DNA of 14,194 bases from an uncultured Pseudanabaenaceae cyanobacterium (GTDB lineage: Bacteria; Cyanobacteriota; Cyanobacteriia; PCC-9006; JAAUQQ01), in NCBI GenBank assembly GCA_938015405.1, contig CALLPZ010000182.1, positions 1 to 14,194 on the forward strand, given 5' to 3'. Below are positions 5,471 through 13,040 of this stretch, in pieces. The notes beneath the pieces were generated by a model. The model saw only the letters and a program-made list of their open reading frames with translations. It was not told the origin of the DNA and ran no database searches. The number at the start of each line of letters is the position of its first letter. The first letter of the stretch is position 1. Both the position numbers and the translations under genes were made by a program.

Positions 5471-6051
5471 ACCCAGTCGCCCAACCTCCCGTAGAGCAAT
5501 TTGACGGGGTTGACATCCAGCAGGAGCTCAACGCGCTAGAGGAAATGATCCTCGATAGCCCTCGCTTGCCCCTGACTGGCAAAACCCTCATCGACGAGGA
5601 GCAGCTACTCGACCAGCTGGACATGATTCGACTGAATCTTCCAGGAGCCTTCCAAATGGCCCAGGAAGTTATTGGCCGACGAGAAGAAGTCGTCCTAGAA
5701 GCCGAAAACTACGGTCGCCAGCTCATCGCCGGAGCCGAATCCCGCGCCCAAGACCTCACCGACGAACTTGGAATCGTTCGCCAAGCGGAAATGGAAGCCA
5801 AGCAAATTCGCCAGCAAGTCCAACAAGAATGCGAAGGACTGCGCGAACAAGTCTTGGCAGAAGTTGAGCAAATTCGCGAAAACGCCAAGCAAGACCTAGA
5901 AATCATGCGCCGAACCGCGATCGACGAAAGCGAAGAGATCCAGCGCGGTGCCGACGAATACGCCGACAAAGTCCTCCAAGACATGGAACTGCGCCTCAAC
6001 GAAATGATGCGCATCATCCGCAACGGACGCAACCAACTGGGCCAGCAATAA
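5440..6051 (+). CDS. DivIVA-like coiled-coil protein downstream of coaD
   Basis: This 203-aa, mostly helical, Glu/Gln-rich protein has no membrane segment. After a Pro-rich tail (1-20), residues 25-75 form a conserved block (DIQQELNALEEMILDSPRLP, then DEEQLLDQLDMIRLNLP). Residues about 75-175 are a long charged coiled coil (ENYGRQLIAGAESRAQDLTD, then RQQVQQECEGLREQVLAEV). The end is LNEMMRIIRNGRNQLGQQ. It is often annotated as DivIVA-domain or ATP synthase b-like; the first is more plausible because the helix lacks a membrane anchor. Cyanobacterial DivIVA-like proteins (Cdv3 type) act in cell division and shape, but I cannot prove this protein is one. Its ATG lies inside coaD in another frame, 31 bp before the coaD stop. 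Confidence 0.8.
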   Translation: MLRPSGPQPVNPVAQPPVEQFDGVDIQQELNALEEMILDSPRLPLTGKTLIDEEQLLDQLDMIRLNLPGAFQMAQEVIGRREEVVLEAENYGRQLIAGAESRAQDLTDELGIVRQAEMEAKQIRQQVQQECEGLREQVLAEVEQIRENAKQDLEIMRRTAIDESEEIQRGADEYADKVLQDMELRLNEMMRIIRNGRNQLGQQ

Positions 6052-6496
6052 CCGAAACTACCACCCACTCAACTCTGCCCCAGGCAAAAGAGAAGAAAGA
6101 AACTTCGGACTACTTCAAAAGCTGAACTCGACAGCCCCCAAAGACCCTAATCCAAAACTCGGGAGAGAGAGTAAAGCCAGAACCATTGTTCTGCGTTCAG
6201 ATTCCCCCTGCCCCGATCTGGGAGCCAACACGAGGGACTTGGACCAACGCGCGATAATCCAACTCAGGCCCCCAAATCATCACCGCCTCCCACAACAACA
6301 ACGCCAGTCATCGCATCGTTGCATACAGTCCTTACCTCAAACAGTGAAGCAACCCAGCTCCCTTAGCAGGGGGTAATCCATTGGGGGGAGACTTTGTACC
6401 CCATTGGCGAGCCAAAAAACATTGGGTGAGGGCTGGCTCTCATGGATTTGAGCCTTGCCTTTTCCCCCAGCAACGATACGCCTAACCCCAAAAGCC
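6052..6496. other. Gene-free gap between convergent DivIVA-like gene and sppA
   Basis: I see no supportable gene or RNA in these 445 bp. The right part holds weak hairpins: GGGGTA (6370-6375) with TACCCC (6397-6402), TTGGC-GA-GCCAA just after it, and GGCTC (6435-6439) with GAGCC (6450-6454). The last is followed on the minus strand, about 15 nt later, by a run of six T. Both neighbouring transcripts must end here, but no textbook terminator is present. Confidence 0.45.
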
Positions 6497-8323
6497 CTAA
6501 CGAATATCCAAGCTAAATGGCAGCCGCGTATAAAGCCCCTTAGGATCGCTCAAATACAACAGCGGCTCCAAATCATCCTGCACCACCTCCAACTGCTTCG
6601 CCCAAAACACCGGCAACCCAGGCTTAGACGCCTCAGCCACCCGCCGCAACTGCCCCCGAGTCTCCGGAGCCCCCGAGAAAAACTCCTCAATCAACTCCTC
6701 CTCAAAACTACGACGCGCTGGAAACTCCTCCAAACTCCAATCCCCCTCCTCTAACTCAGCCAAAGCTGCCGTAGCCTCAATCGCGTCATTTAAGCCACCC
6801 AACTCATCCACCAAACCCAACCCCTTAGCATTCATCCCACTCCAAACCCGACCTTCCGCCACTTGAGCCACAGCCTCGGGCTCCATACCGCGCCCCTCAG
6901 CCACCAAATCGAGAAAGCGACCATAAATTTCATTCGCAGTTCGCTGACGCAACGCCAACTCCGCCGCCGTCTTCGGCCGAGCAATAGTATCGCTATTCGC
7001 AAAGGGAGCCGTTTTCACCGCATCCCAAGTCACCCCATTGTCATTGGCTAACTTCTGCACATTGGGCAACAAACTGTAAGTGCCAATAGAACCGGTAATC
7101 GTCCCAGCCTCAGCAAAAATCTTATTCGCCGGGGCAGCAATCCAGTAGCCCCCCGAAGCGGCATAGTTTCCCATGGAAACCACCACAGGCTTAGCTTCTT
7201 TCAGCAAAATCACTTCACGACCGATTTGACTGGAGGCGATCGCACTTCCCCCCGGGCTATTAACCCGCAACACCACGCCCTTAATATCTTCATCCAAACG
7301 CAGCTCCCGCAGCTGCTCCACCATAGTCTCGTTGCTAATCACATCGCGGAAGCCAGAGCCACTAATGATTTCCCCTTCCATATAGAGCACAGCCAGGCGA
7401 TCGCCCTCGGGCTGACTATTGTTTTTCTGGCGTTCCTGTCGAAAAGAAACATACTCCGACAGGCTCGTTTCACGAAAACCTTCGTCATCCTCCCCACCGG
7501 TCAACTCCTTCAGCTCATCCGCGATCTCATCCGCATAGGCGACCCGATCAACCAGCTTTTTTGACAGCGCTTCATTTGCCGACAAACGACCTACATCATT
7601 AGCAATGCCCTGTAACTGAGCCACAGTGACGTCTCGATTCTCCGCCACAGTCACCAGGAAATTGCTCCAGAGGCTACCAATTAACGCCTCTGTCTGCTTA
7701 CGATTCTCTGCACTGAGAGATTTCTCGAGAAAAGGCTCCACAGCAGACTTAAACTTGCCCACCCGAATGACCTGCATGCCCACGCCATACTTCTCTAGAG
7801 CACCGGCATAAAAACGCACCTCTGCGCTAAAGCCATCCATGGCAAGGTCGCCAATGGGATCAATCGCAACAGTGTTGGCGACGGAGCCTAGGAAATACTC
7901 CATCTCACTCCAATCACTGTCATAGGCGAAAATCGGCTTCCCTGCATCTCGAAACAGCTGCAAAGCCTCACGAATCTCCGCCATGCTGGCAAAGCCGCCG
8001 CCGCCCGCCCCGCTACTCCCCTGGAGATACAGCGCCACGATCTTGTCATCCTCCGCTGCTGCCTCAATGGCCCGGGTCACACTACGCAACGCCAACCCAG
8101 AATCAGGCAAATAGCCCCCAGCCAAAATACTCTCCCCCGTGGGCGTGTCCTGGACTTGGGTACCAAGGTCATAAACCAAGACCGACTTTTTGCGTGCCTT
8201 AGGCACCGAAGGCTCAGTATTGGCAGCACTCAGAACCAGCACGGTTAACCCGCCAAAGCCCAGGATTGTGAAAAGAATTAGACCAACAACGGTTGCAAGG
8301 ACGGTCTTAAGAAACTGGAACAT
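6497..8323 (-). CDS. sppA: Signal peptide peptidase SppA, long (67 kDa) form, protease IV
   Basis: This 608-aa, membrane-anchored S49 serine protease cleaves leftover signal peptides and, in cyanobacteria, has been linked to light acclimation. One N-terminal membrane helix spans about residues 8-33. Two S49 repeats follow, as in E. coli SppA. The N-terminal repeat supplies the general base Lys192 in VGKFKSAVEPF (E. coli Lys209). The C-terminal repeat supplies the nucleophile Ser390 in NYAASGGYWIAAPAN (E. coli Ser409). VLRVNSPGGSAIASSQI (351-367) and TGSIGTYS are further S49 signatures, so both catalytic residues are intact. The ATG at 8321-8323 is preceded directly by a HIP1 site and has no visible Shine-Dalgarno. 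The gene appears to be transcribed alone, with 445-bp and 520-bp gaps on its two sides. Confidence 0.97.
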   Translation of the reverse strand: MFQFLKTVLATVVGLILFTILGFGGLTVLVLSAANTEPSVPKARKKSVLVYDLGTQVQDTPTGESILAGGYLPDSGLALRSVTRAIEAAAEDDKIVALYLQGSSGAGGGGFASMAEIREALQLFRDAGKPIFAYDSDWSEMEYFLGSVANTVAIDPIGDLAMDGFSAEVRFYAGALEKYGVGMQVIRVGKFKSAVEPFLEKSLSAENRKQTEALIGSLWSNFLVTVAENRDVTVAQLQGIANDVGRLSANEALSKKLVDRVAYADEIADELKELTGGEDDEGFRETSLSEYVSFRQERQKNNSQPEGDRLAVLYMEGEIISGSGFRDVISNETMVEQLRELRLDEDIKGVVLRVNSPGGSAIASSQIGREVILLKEAKPVVVSMGNYAASGGYWIAAPANKIFAEAGTITGSIGTYSLLPNVQKLANDNGVTWDAVKTAPFANSDTIARPKTAAELALRQRTANEIYGRFLDLVAEGRGMEPEAVAQVAEGRVWSGMNAKGLGLVDELGGLNDAIEATAALAELEEGDWSLEEFPARRSFEEELIEEFFSGAPETRGQLRRVAEASKPGLPVFWAKQLEVVQDDLEPLLYLSDPKGLYTRLPFSLDIR

Positions 8324-8744
8324 GGGCGATCGCTAAAACCTAAGCCCCACAGGGCAAAACAGATTGAGAGAGAACAAAACCAGGGGGATCAATCTTTTCT
8401 CCAGACATTACTCCAGGGGTCCAGCAAGGACGAGACACAACGAAACTCCCCATCCTCTAAACAGCTCCGAGACAACCGGACACCTCGCCCGACAGTCTTA
8501 GACAAGAGCAGAGCATCTGAAGCAAAAGCAAACTGCCAACCCCAACCTGTCTAGAGCAAAAAAATTGAGAAATCGAGTGATGGAGACATCGCAAAAACTG
8601 ATGGTCTCCCATCATCAGACCCAGCCAACACCCCAACAAAATAAATGACGAGACCCCTGAGACTAAATCTCTCTCTCCACATTTAAATTTCCCATCTTCT
8701 TCGCCAAATGCTTCTCTCAACCCACAGAGCTTTTTAAAACGAAA

Positions 8745-8784
8745 CAGGCGCCGGAGTAGTTAATCAAAACCATTCCAGCGCCTG
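8745..8784 (-). terminator. Rho-independent terminator of pdhC
   Basis: CAGGCGC (8745-8751) and GCGCCTG (8778-8784) are perfect complements. Continuing inward, GGA and TCC pair after one C/A mismatch. Read on the minus strand, the stem is followed by TTTCGTTTT, a reasonable T-tract. It lies about 60 bp past the pdhC stop. Confidence 0.75.
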
Positions 8785-8794
8785 AGACCTAAGC

Positions 8795-8810
8795 GGTAGC
8801 CTCAGCTACC
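8795..8810 (-). other. Small perfect hairpin just after pdhC
   Basis: GGTAGC-CTCA-GCTACC has a 6-bp stem and a 4-nt loop, 34 bp after the pdhC stop and before the main terminator. It has no T-tract of its own, so it may protect the 3' end or assist termination. Confidence 0.45.
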
Positions 8811-8843
8811 AATTCTCACCAAATGTAAGCTTCAGCCAAGCTG

Positions 8844-10133
8844 TTAGAGCGTCAAAGACTGAACATTATTTTCAATCAAGTCAGCCAAGTCCTTGAGGAA
8901 GGCAGCAGCATCAGCACCGTAAATAATGCGGTGATCACTGGTGATATTGACAGTCATTTGTTTCCGCACCGCGAAGCTACCGTCAGCATTGGCAACTAAC
9001 TGGGGCTTAGAGCCACCAATGGCCAAGATTGACCCCTGACCAGGGGGCAGGATGGCATCAAAGGTATCCACACCAAACATGCCCAAGTTGGAAATGGTGA
9101 AGGTTCCCGTGCTGTACTCATCGGGTTTGAGCTGCTTGGAGCGGGCACGGCTAACTAAGTCTTTCCAGTGGCGGGACAAGGAGTACAAGTCCATTTGATC
9201 CGCCTGGGGGAGGACCGGAGTAATCAAGCCGCCATCGGGCATGGCCACTGCAACGGCAATGTTCACAGCAGAGCTGTACTGAATACCGCTAGGCGCAAAG
9301 CTTGCGTTGACAACGGGATGCTTCGCCAAAGTATTGGCAACCGCCTTGGCTAGCAAGGCTGTCATGGTGACGCCCTTGGGCTTGACCTGCTTATACAGCG
9401 CATCCAAAGCATCCGTGGTGATGCTGTAGGCCACGCGGAAAACCGGCACGGTCAGGCTAGCGTTCATGTTGCTCACCACTGCCTGCTGGAGACCGGTGAA
9501 GGGCTTGAGTTCGCCCGGCGCTGCAGGAGGAGGCGTAGGCGCTGCTGCGATTGCAGGGGCGGCAGCTGGAGCAGCGGCAGCAACTTTACTAGGCAAGCTT
9601 TGGCCGCTAGCGGCTTCCACATCTGCTGCCACAATGCGACCGTGGGGGCCGCTACCCGTTAGGGTTGCCAAGTCGAGGCCTGCTTTTTTCGCGAGCTTCC
9701 TAGCCCGGGGAGAAGCAATGACACGACCACTCGCTTTAGGCGCAGTGACAGCGGCTGGAGCGGCATCAACGGGAGCAGCAGCGACGGGGGCGGCTGTAGG
9801 AGCAGCAGCGGCAGCCGTAGGAGCAGCGGCAGCAGGAGCAGCGGCAGGCTTACCTGCACTGGCAGCTTGTTGCTTCGCCGTTTCGATTTCTGCTTCGGTT
9901 TCAGCAATCAGGGCGATCGCCTCACCCACGGGAGCGGTCTCTCCTGCTTCAGTCACGATGACTGCGAGATAGCCTTCATTGAAGGTCTCCACATCCATAT
10001 CAGCCTTATCGGATTCGACGATCACCACCGTCTCGCCCTTCTCCACCTTGTCACCGGGGGCCTTCACCCAGTCAACGATTTTGCCCTCCGTCATGGTGGA
10101 GCTGAGGGCGGGCATAAATACTTCGTGAATCAT
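8844..10133 (-). CDS. pdhC: Pyruvate dehydrogenase complex E2, dihydrolipoamide acetyltransferase
   Basis: E2 moves the acetyl group from lipoamide to CoA, feeding acetyl-CoA to fatty-acid synthesis and the TCA route. The 429 aa show a lipoyl domain (1-80, lipoylated Lys43 in VESDKADMD) and an Ala/Pro-rich swinging linker (about 90-135). Next come the peripheral subunit-binding domain (138-175, ASPRARKLAKKAGLDLATL), a second Ala/Pro linker (184-207) and the acetyltransferase core (about 208-429). The catalytic His is His401 in SDHRIIYGADAAAF. The usual HxxxDG reads HRIIYG, so the Asp position is Tyr405, a variant I recall in cyanobacterial and plastid E2 (Arabidopsis LTA2) but not in E. coli. 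One lipoyl domain is typical of this group. E1 and E3 genes are not adjacent. The leader is highly structured, and a terminator follows at 8745-8784. Confidence 0.97.
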   Translation of the reverse strand: MIHEVFMPALSSTMTEGKIVDWVKAPGDKVEKGETVVIVESDKADMDVETFNEGYLAVIVTEAGETAPVGEAIALIAETEAEIETAKQQAASAGKPAAAPAAAAPTAAAAAPTAAPVAAAPVDAAPAAVTAPKASGRVIASPRARKLAKKAGLDLATLTGSGPHGRIVAADVEAASGQSLPSKVAAAAPAAAPAIAAAPTPPPAAPGELKPFTGLQQAVVSNMNASLTVPVFRVAYSITTDALDALYKQVKPKGVTMTALLAKAVANTLAKHPVVNASFAPSGIQYSSAVNIAVAVAMPDGGLITPVLPQADQMDLYSLSRHWKDLVSRARSKQLKPDEYSTGTFTISNLGMFGVDTFDAILPPGQGSILAIGGSKPQLVANADGSFAVRKQMTVNITSDHRIIYGADAAAFLKDLADLIENNVQSLTL

Positions 10134-10153
10134 GGGGTGGTGTTCCGAATCCT

Positions 10154-10226
10154 GTTCTCAAACTGCGTCTAAATCAAACCTGAGAACTGCCCTCCCATGG
10201 CAATCGCAAATGAGGCAGTTCAGGTT
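10154..10226 (-). promoter_or_regulatory. Possible switch-like leader of pdhC: two stems sharing one arm
   Basis: Stem 1 pairs 10214-10226 (GGCAGTTCAGGTT) with 10177-10191 (AACCTGAGAACTGCC). It has 13 bp with a 2-nt bulge around a 22-nt loop. Stem 2 pairs 10181-10187 (TGAGAAC) with 10154-10160 (GTTCTCA), 7 bp perfect. Both need 10181-10187, so only one can form at a time. On the minus-strand RNA stem 1 forms first and stem 2 ends 20 nt before the pdhC ATG. This is the architecture of an attenuator, riboswitch or translational switch, but no known class is recognised. If transcription starts downstream of the repeats, they are instead DNA sites. Confidence 0.4.
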
Positions 10227-10359
10227 ATTGATGGGTGGTGGTCTTGGTCAGTAACCCATTGGGCCAGGGCAACCGAGCAAATTGCAGCGCTCCAAGTCCC
10301 TTTTCCGATGGCCCACAGACCTTGGCATGGGGACTTTTTGGCCTTTGAGATTGTATCCC

Positions 10360-10371
10360 GGGAGCGCTCCC
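10360..10371. promoter_or_regulatory. 12-bp perfect palindrome upstream of pdhC
   Basis: GGGAGCGCTCCC is fully self-complementary without a spacer, about 230 bp upstream of the pdhC ATG and 10 bp from the ylqD terminator. It is a candidate protein-binding site with no known factor. Confidence 0.3.
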
Positions 10372-10380
10372 CACGACAAA

Positions 10381-10406
10381 GGCGGAGCCAAGAGAATGGC
10401 TCCGCC
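10381..10406 (-). terminator. Likely terminator of the aas-ylqD transcript
   Basis: GGCGGAGCC (10381-10389) and GGCTCCGCC (10398-10406) form a perfect 9-bp GC-rich stem with an 8-nt loop. It begins about 72 bp after the ylqD stop. On the minus strand it is followed by TTTGTCG, a short T-tract. Termination of the aas-ylqD transcript is the best reading. Confidence 0.65.
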
Positions 10407-10478
10407 TAAAATTTCCCCTTTGGACTAGCTCAGGGCTTGGCCTGGACACCCGTCCTAGGGGCTTCGGGAATCACGGTG

Positions 10479-10928
10479 CTAAACGCCACCACGAATGTCT
10501 TCTACGACACCATCCTTGATCAGCACTTCTACCTGCATTTTTTGAACGAGGTTGTCGCCCTTATTCAGGTTGAAGAAGCTTTCCAGTTGTCCCTGGTTAA
10601 CCTCTTGATCCATCTCCAGCATTTGAACTTGCTGAAGTTGCTGCAGGGTCTTGTTCTTCTGGGTCAGAATTTCGTTCTTCTTCTGATTGACCTGTGTCTG
10701 GATGTTTTCCATCTGCTGCTTGACCTGGGGCCCATCGGGCTCAGCGCTTTGCTTCTGCATCTCAGAGATCATCTGCTGTGCTTGCATATCAAGCTGCTGC
10801 AGTTGATTGTCCATTTGGTTGATTTGGTCTTGAAGCTGTTGCTGAGCCTCCTCTTTCCACCGAGGGGTCACCACAGCTTTCACATTAATGGTGCGCTTGA
10901 GAAGCAGCGAGTTGTTAGCGTCATCCAT
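10479..10928 (-). CDS. YlqD family coiled-coil protein
   Basis: This 149-aa, Gln-rich protein matches the YlqD family, which is present in Bacillus and widely in cyanobacteria and has no established function. A short N-terminal strand region (LLLKRTINVKAVVTPRWKEE) leads into a coiled coil from about residue 24 to 108 (QQQLQDQINQMDNQLQQLDM, then QQMENIQTQVNQKKNEI). A C-terminal beta-like segment follows (GDNLVQKMQVEVLIKDGVVE, ending DIRGGV). The two end segments may fold together around the coiled coil, as the sequence pattern suggests. There is no signal peptide or membrane segment. It lies 29 bp downstream of aas on the same strand and ends before a strong hairpin, so it is probably the second gene of an aas-ylqD operon. 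Whether it acts in lipid metabolism is unknown. Confidence 0.82.
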   Translation of the reverse strand: MDDANNSLLLKRTINVKAVVTPRWKEEAQQQLQDQINQMDNQLQQLDMQAQQMISEMQKQSAEPDGPQVKQQMENIQTQVNQKKNEILTQKNKTLQQLQQVQMLEMDQEVNQGQLESFFNLNKGDNLVQKMQVEVLIKDGVVEDIRGGV

Positions 10929-10957
10929 AGGTCTTTCTACGAGGGTTATAGGTGTAC

Positions 10958-12901
10958 TTAGACAAAGATCTGGTCAATGATAGCTTGGTATTGCGATCTA
11001 ACCACGTTGCGCTTGGTCTTCATTGTCTGAGTCAGCATGCCATTTTCAATCGAAAAGGGCTGGCTTAACAGCTTGAAAGCGACAATACGATCGTCGGGGC
11101 GATAACCAGGCCGATTTTGAACCTCCCGCTTTAATTCTTGGCGGAAGAGATCCTGTACTTCCTTCTGGTCTAAATGGGCACCATCAGCAAACTGTAGACC
11201 AAGATTTCGACCATCAGCCCAGGTTTGCAGGGTATCGAGATCGGGAACGACCAACGCCCCGATCGCTTTTTGGTCCTGGCCCACCAACATAATCTGGTTG
11301 ATATAGGGACTGCGTAGACAGGCATTCTCAATGGGCAGGGGCTCAATATTCTCACCATTGGTGAGCACAATGGTGTCCTTGGCCCGTCCCGTCAGGATTA
11401 AATCCCCCTGGGGGCTCAGCCAGCCCAAATCACCGGTATCAAACCAGCCATCCGCATCGATCGCCTTCTGGGTTGCCTCAGGGTTCTGGTAATAGCCCTG
11501 CATCACCTGTTTCCCACGAATCAGCACCAGACCCCGCTCACTGTGGGGCAAGGGACGGCGGGTCTCGGGATTCACGATCAGGGTTTCGGTATCTGGCAGT
11601 TGCTGGCCATCAGCCCCCCGCAGATTGCGCCAGGGACGACGTACATGGGTAATCGGTGACGTCTCTGTTAGGCCATAGCCGCCCAGGATTTCTACGCCAA
11701 TGAGCTCGAAGAAGTCCTCTAGGTAATCCGCAATGGAACCGCCACCGCTGACGATGAACTGGAAGTTACCGCCAATACCCTCGCGGATTTTGGCATAGAC
11801 CAGGCGATCGCCCACTTGGTGAATCACCCAGCGCCAAGGCAACTGAACCATGGCCTTTAGCTTCTGCCCTGAAGAAGGATTCAAATTCTCCAGATCAAGG
11901 CCCTGCAAAGTTCGCTTCGCAGCAATATAGGCCGCGCTGTTATCGAGGAAAAACTTCGCTAGCTTTTGCGTCTTCTCAGGCTGGCTGCGCAGTTGCTTCT
12001 GAATCCCGTCATAGATGGACTCCCACAGGCGAGGTACACCCACCATGTAATCAGGCTTAAATTCCTTGAGGTCCTGTTTGACATAGCGAATATTGGTGTA
12101 AATCTGGGTCGCCCCTTGGGAGAAGCAGAAATATTCAAAGGTACGCTCATAGCAATGCCAGATCGGCAAAATGCTCATCACCAGGCCGCCTCGCTGAATC
12201 GGCACCACCGCGCTGGCACCTCTTGCCTGGGACAGTAGATTTCCATGGCTCAGCATCACCCCTTTGGGCATACCAGACGTCCCTGAGGTGTACATCAGGG
12301 TAGCCAGATCACCCTGGCGACGGGGCGAGGGCTGAAGACTATGGCCCTGACCTGCCGCAATCACCTGGCCAAAGTTCAAGAGCTTCAGTCCTTCCACTCC
12401 CTCTAACCCACTCGGTTCTTCATCGGAGAGCAACACCACAAAACGAAGACCCAGCTCTCCCAGCTCTGGGCAGAGCTTCTTCAGCGTCGCGAGGTCCTGC
12501 ACCACTAGCGCCACACTGTCACTGTTCTGAAGGATAAACAGCAACTCCTCTCGAGCCGACTGGGAGCCACGAACCACATCGACTCCGCCAGTGGCCATAA
12601 TGCCCTGGTCCGCCATCAGCCAGCGTGGACTGTTATCCGCAATCAGGGCAGTGTGTTCGCCCGCCTTCAAGCCTAACTGCTGCAAACCAATGGCAAAGGC
12701 CTGGATCTGCTCGAACACCGCCTGGTAAGTGTATTCAGTTGCAGGCTTGCCATGGGGATCGCGCACCGCCAAAGTCTCACCAAAACGTTGGGCCGCCAGG
12801 GCCCACATCTCAGGCACTGACTGCACCTGACTGTAGTCCGCTGCGGCTTGAAGGTTATTCTGCTCCTCCGGCATAAGAGGGGTAGTGGCAACAGCGGTCA
12901 T
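10958..12901 (-). CDS. aas: Long-chain acyl-[acyl-carrier-protein] synthetase / fatty acid-CoA ligase (AMP-forming)
   Basis: This 647-aa ANL-superfamily enzyme activates free fatty acids with ATP. In cyanobacteria the close homologue (slr1609 type) loads them onto ACP to recycle fatty acids released from membranes. It is usually annotated as a long-chain CoA ligase. The ATP-loop motif YTSGTSGMPKG is at about 204-214, the adenine motif GYGLTETSP at 408-416, and WFDTGDLG at 486-493. The hinge and ribose region GRAKDTIVLTNGENIEP is at 505-521. The C-terminal catalytic-lysine region (MLTQTMKTKRNVVRS) is intact. I chose ATG 12901 because a strong GAGGAG lies 7 nt upstream; a TTG at 12916 would place that motif inside the gene. 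YlqD follows after 29 bp. A hairpin lies at 13009-13040 in the upstream region. Confidence 0.95.
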   Translation of the reverse strand: MTAVATTPLMPEEQNNLQAAADYSQVQSVPEMWALAAQRFGETLAVRDPHGKPATEYTYQAVFEQIQAFAIGLQQLGLKAGEHTALIADNSPRWLMADQGIMATGGVDVVRGSQSAREELLFILQNSDSVALVVQDLATLKKLCPELGELGLRFVVLLSDEEPSGLEGVEGLKLLNFGQVIAAGQGHSLQPSPRRQGDLATLMYTSGTSGMPKGVMLSHGNLLSQARGASAVVPIQRGGLVMSILPIWHCYERTFEYFCFSQGATQIYTNIRYVKQDLKEFKPDYMVGVPRLWESIYDGIQKQLRSQPEKTQKLAKFFLDNSAAYIAAKRTLQGLDLENLNPSSGQKLKAMVQLPWRWVIHQVGDRLVYAKIREGIGGNFQFIVSGGGSIADYLEDFFELIGVEILGGYGLTETSPITHVRRPWRNLRGADGQQLPDTETLIVNPETRRPLPHSERGLVLIRGKQVMQGYYQNPEATQKAIDADGWFDTGDLGWLSPQGDLILTGRAKDTIVLTNGENIEPLPIENACLRSPYINQIMLVGQDQKAIGALVVPDLDTLQTWADGRNLGLQFADGAHLDQKEVQDLFRQELKREVQNRPGYRPDDRIVAFKLLSQPFSIENGMLTQTMKTKRNVVRSQYQAIIDQIFV

Positions 12902-12908
12902 TGTGGGT

Positions 12909-12914
12909 CTCCTC
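12909..12914 (-). promoter_or_regulatory. Strong ribosome binding site of aas
   Basis: The minus strand reads GAGGAG, 7 nt, then ATG (12901). It is the clearest Shine-Dalgarno in the window and decides the aas start over the upstream TTG at 12916. Confidence 0.75.
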
Positions 12915-13008
12915 AAGGATGAATTTGGAAGAATTAGGGTAGCGGACTCGGGCGATCGCTGCCAGGGCGACTGACTCAGGCAACTGGCAAAACATTTTGG
13001 CTACGACA

Positions 13009-13040
13009 AAATGCTTAGACTCTCTGGAGTATAAGCATTT
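13009..13040 (-). promoter_or_regulatory. Strong hairpin in the upstream region of aas
   Basis: AAATGCTTA (13009-13017) and TAAGCATTT (13032-13040) are perfect 9-bp complements. Inside them ACTC (13019-13022) pairs with GAGT (13027-13030) after one mismatch, leaving a 4-nt loop. On the minus strand the stem is followed by a short T stretch (TTTTG). It ends about 107 bp before the aas ATG. It could be an attenuator in the aas leader, an operator, or a terminator. Confidence 0.45.

Larger units (their letters stand above)
8324..8843. other. Gene-free gap between pdhC and sppA
   Basis: These 520 bp hold the pdhC 3' end, with a strong terminator at 8745-8784 and an accessory hairpin at 8795-8810, and the sppA upstream region. 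An 87-codon minus-strand frame at 8457-8720 has no recognisable domain or supporting context, and I do not call it. Confidence 0.5.
10134..10478. other. Structured gap between ylqD and pdhC
   Basis: There is no gene in these 345 bp, but at least five inverted repeats. From right to left they are the ylqD terminator (10381-10406), a perfect 12-bp palindrome (10360-10371), ATGGGT/ACCCAT (10231-10236 with 10254-10259), and the overlapping pair at 10154-10226 described separately. The pdhC promoter must be here; I could not fix a convincing -35/-10. Confidence 0.55.
1247..12959. repeat. HIP1 octamers (GCGATCGC), 11 copies across the window
   Basis: Exact copies start at 1247, 2889, 3201, 3432, 5141, 7236, 7397, 8326, 9913, 11804 and 12952. 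About 0.2 would be expected by chance in this length. HIP1 overrepresentation is a known mark of many cyanobacterial genomes. Most copies are within genes; two lie upstream of genes (sppA at 8326 and aas at 12952). Confidence 0.9.

Noticed and set aside
6052..6496. Possible tRNA or structured RNA in the convergent gap
   Set aside because: I looked for a T-loop consensus and an acceptor stem and found none; only short, weak hairpins remain.
8457..8720. 87-codon minus-strand frame with a hydrophobic stretch
   Set aside because: The composition is unlike a folded protein, it shows no family resemblance and has no ribosome binding site worth noting.
9466..9972. 168-codon Ala/Gly-rich plus-strand frame
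   Set aside because: It is the antisense reading of the Ala/Pro-rich linkers of PdhC, whose codon pattern keeps the opposite frame open.
10437..10961. 174-codon Leu-rich plus-strand frame
   Set aside because: It is antisense to YlqD; the Gln/Glu-rich coiled coil reads as Leu-rich on the other strand.
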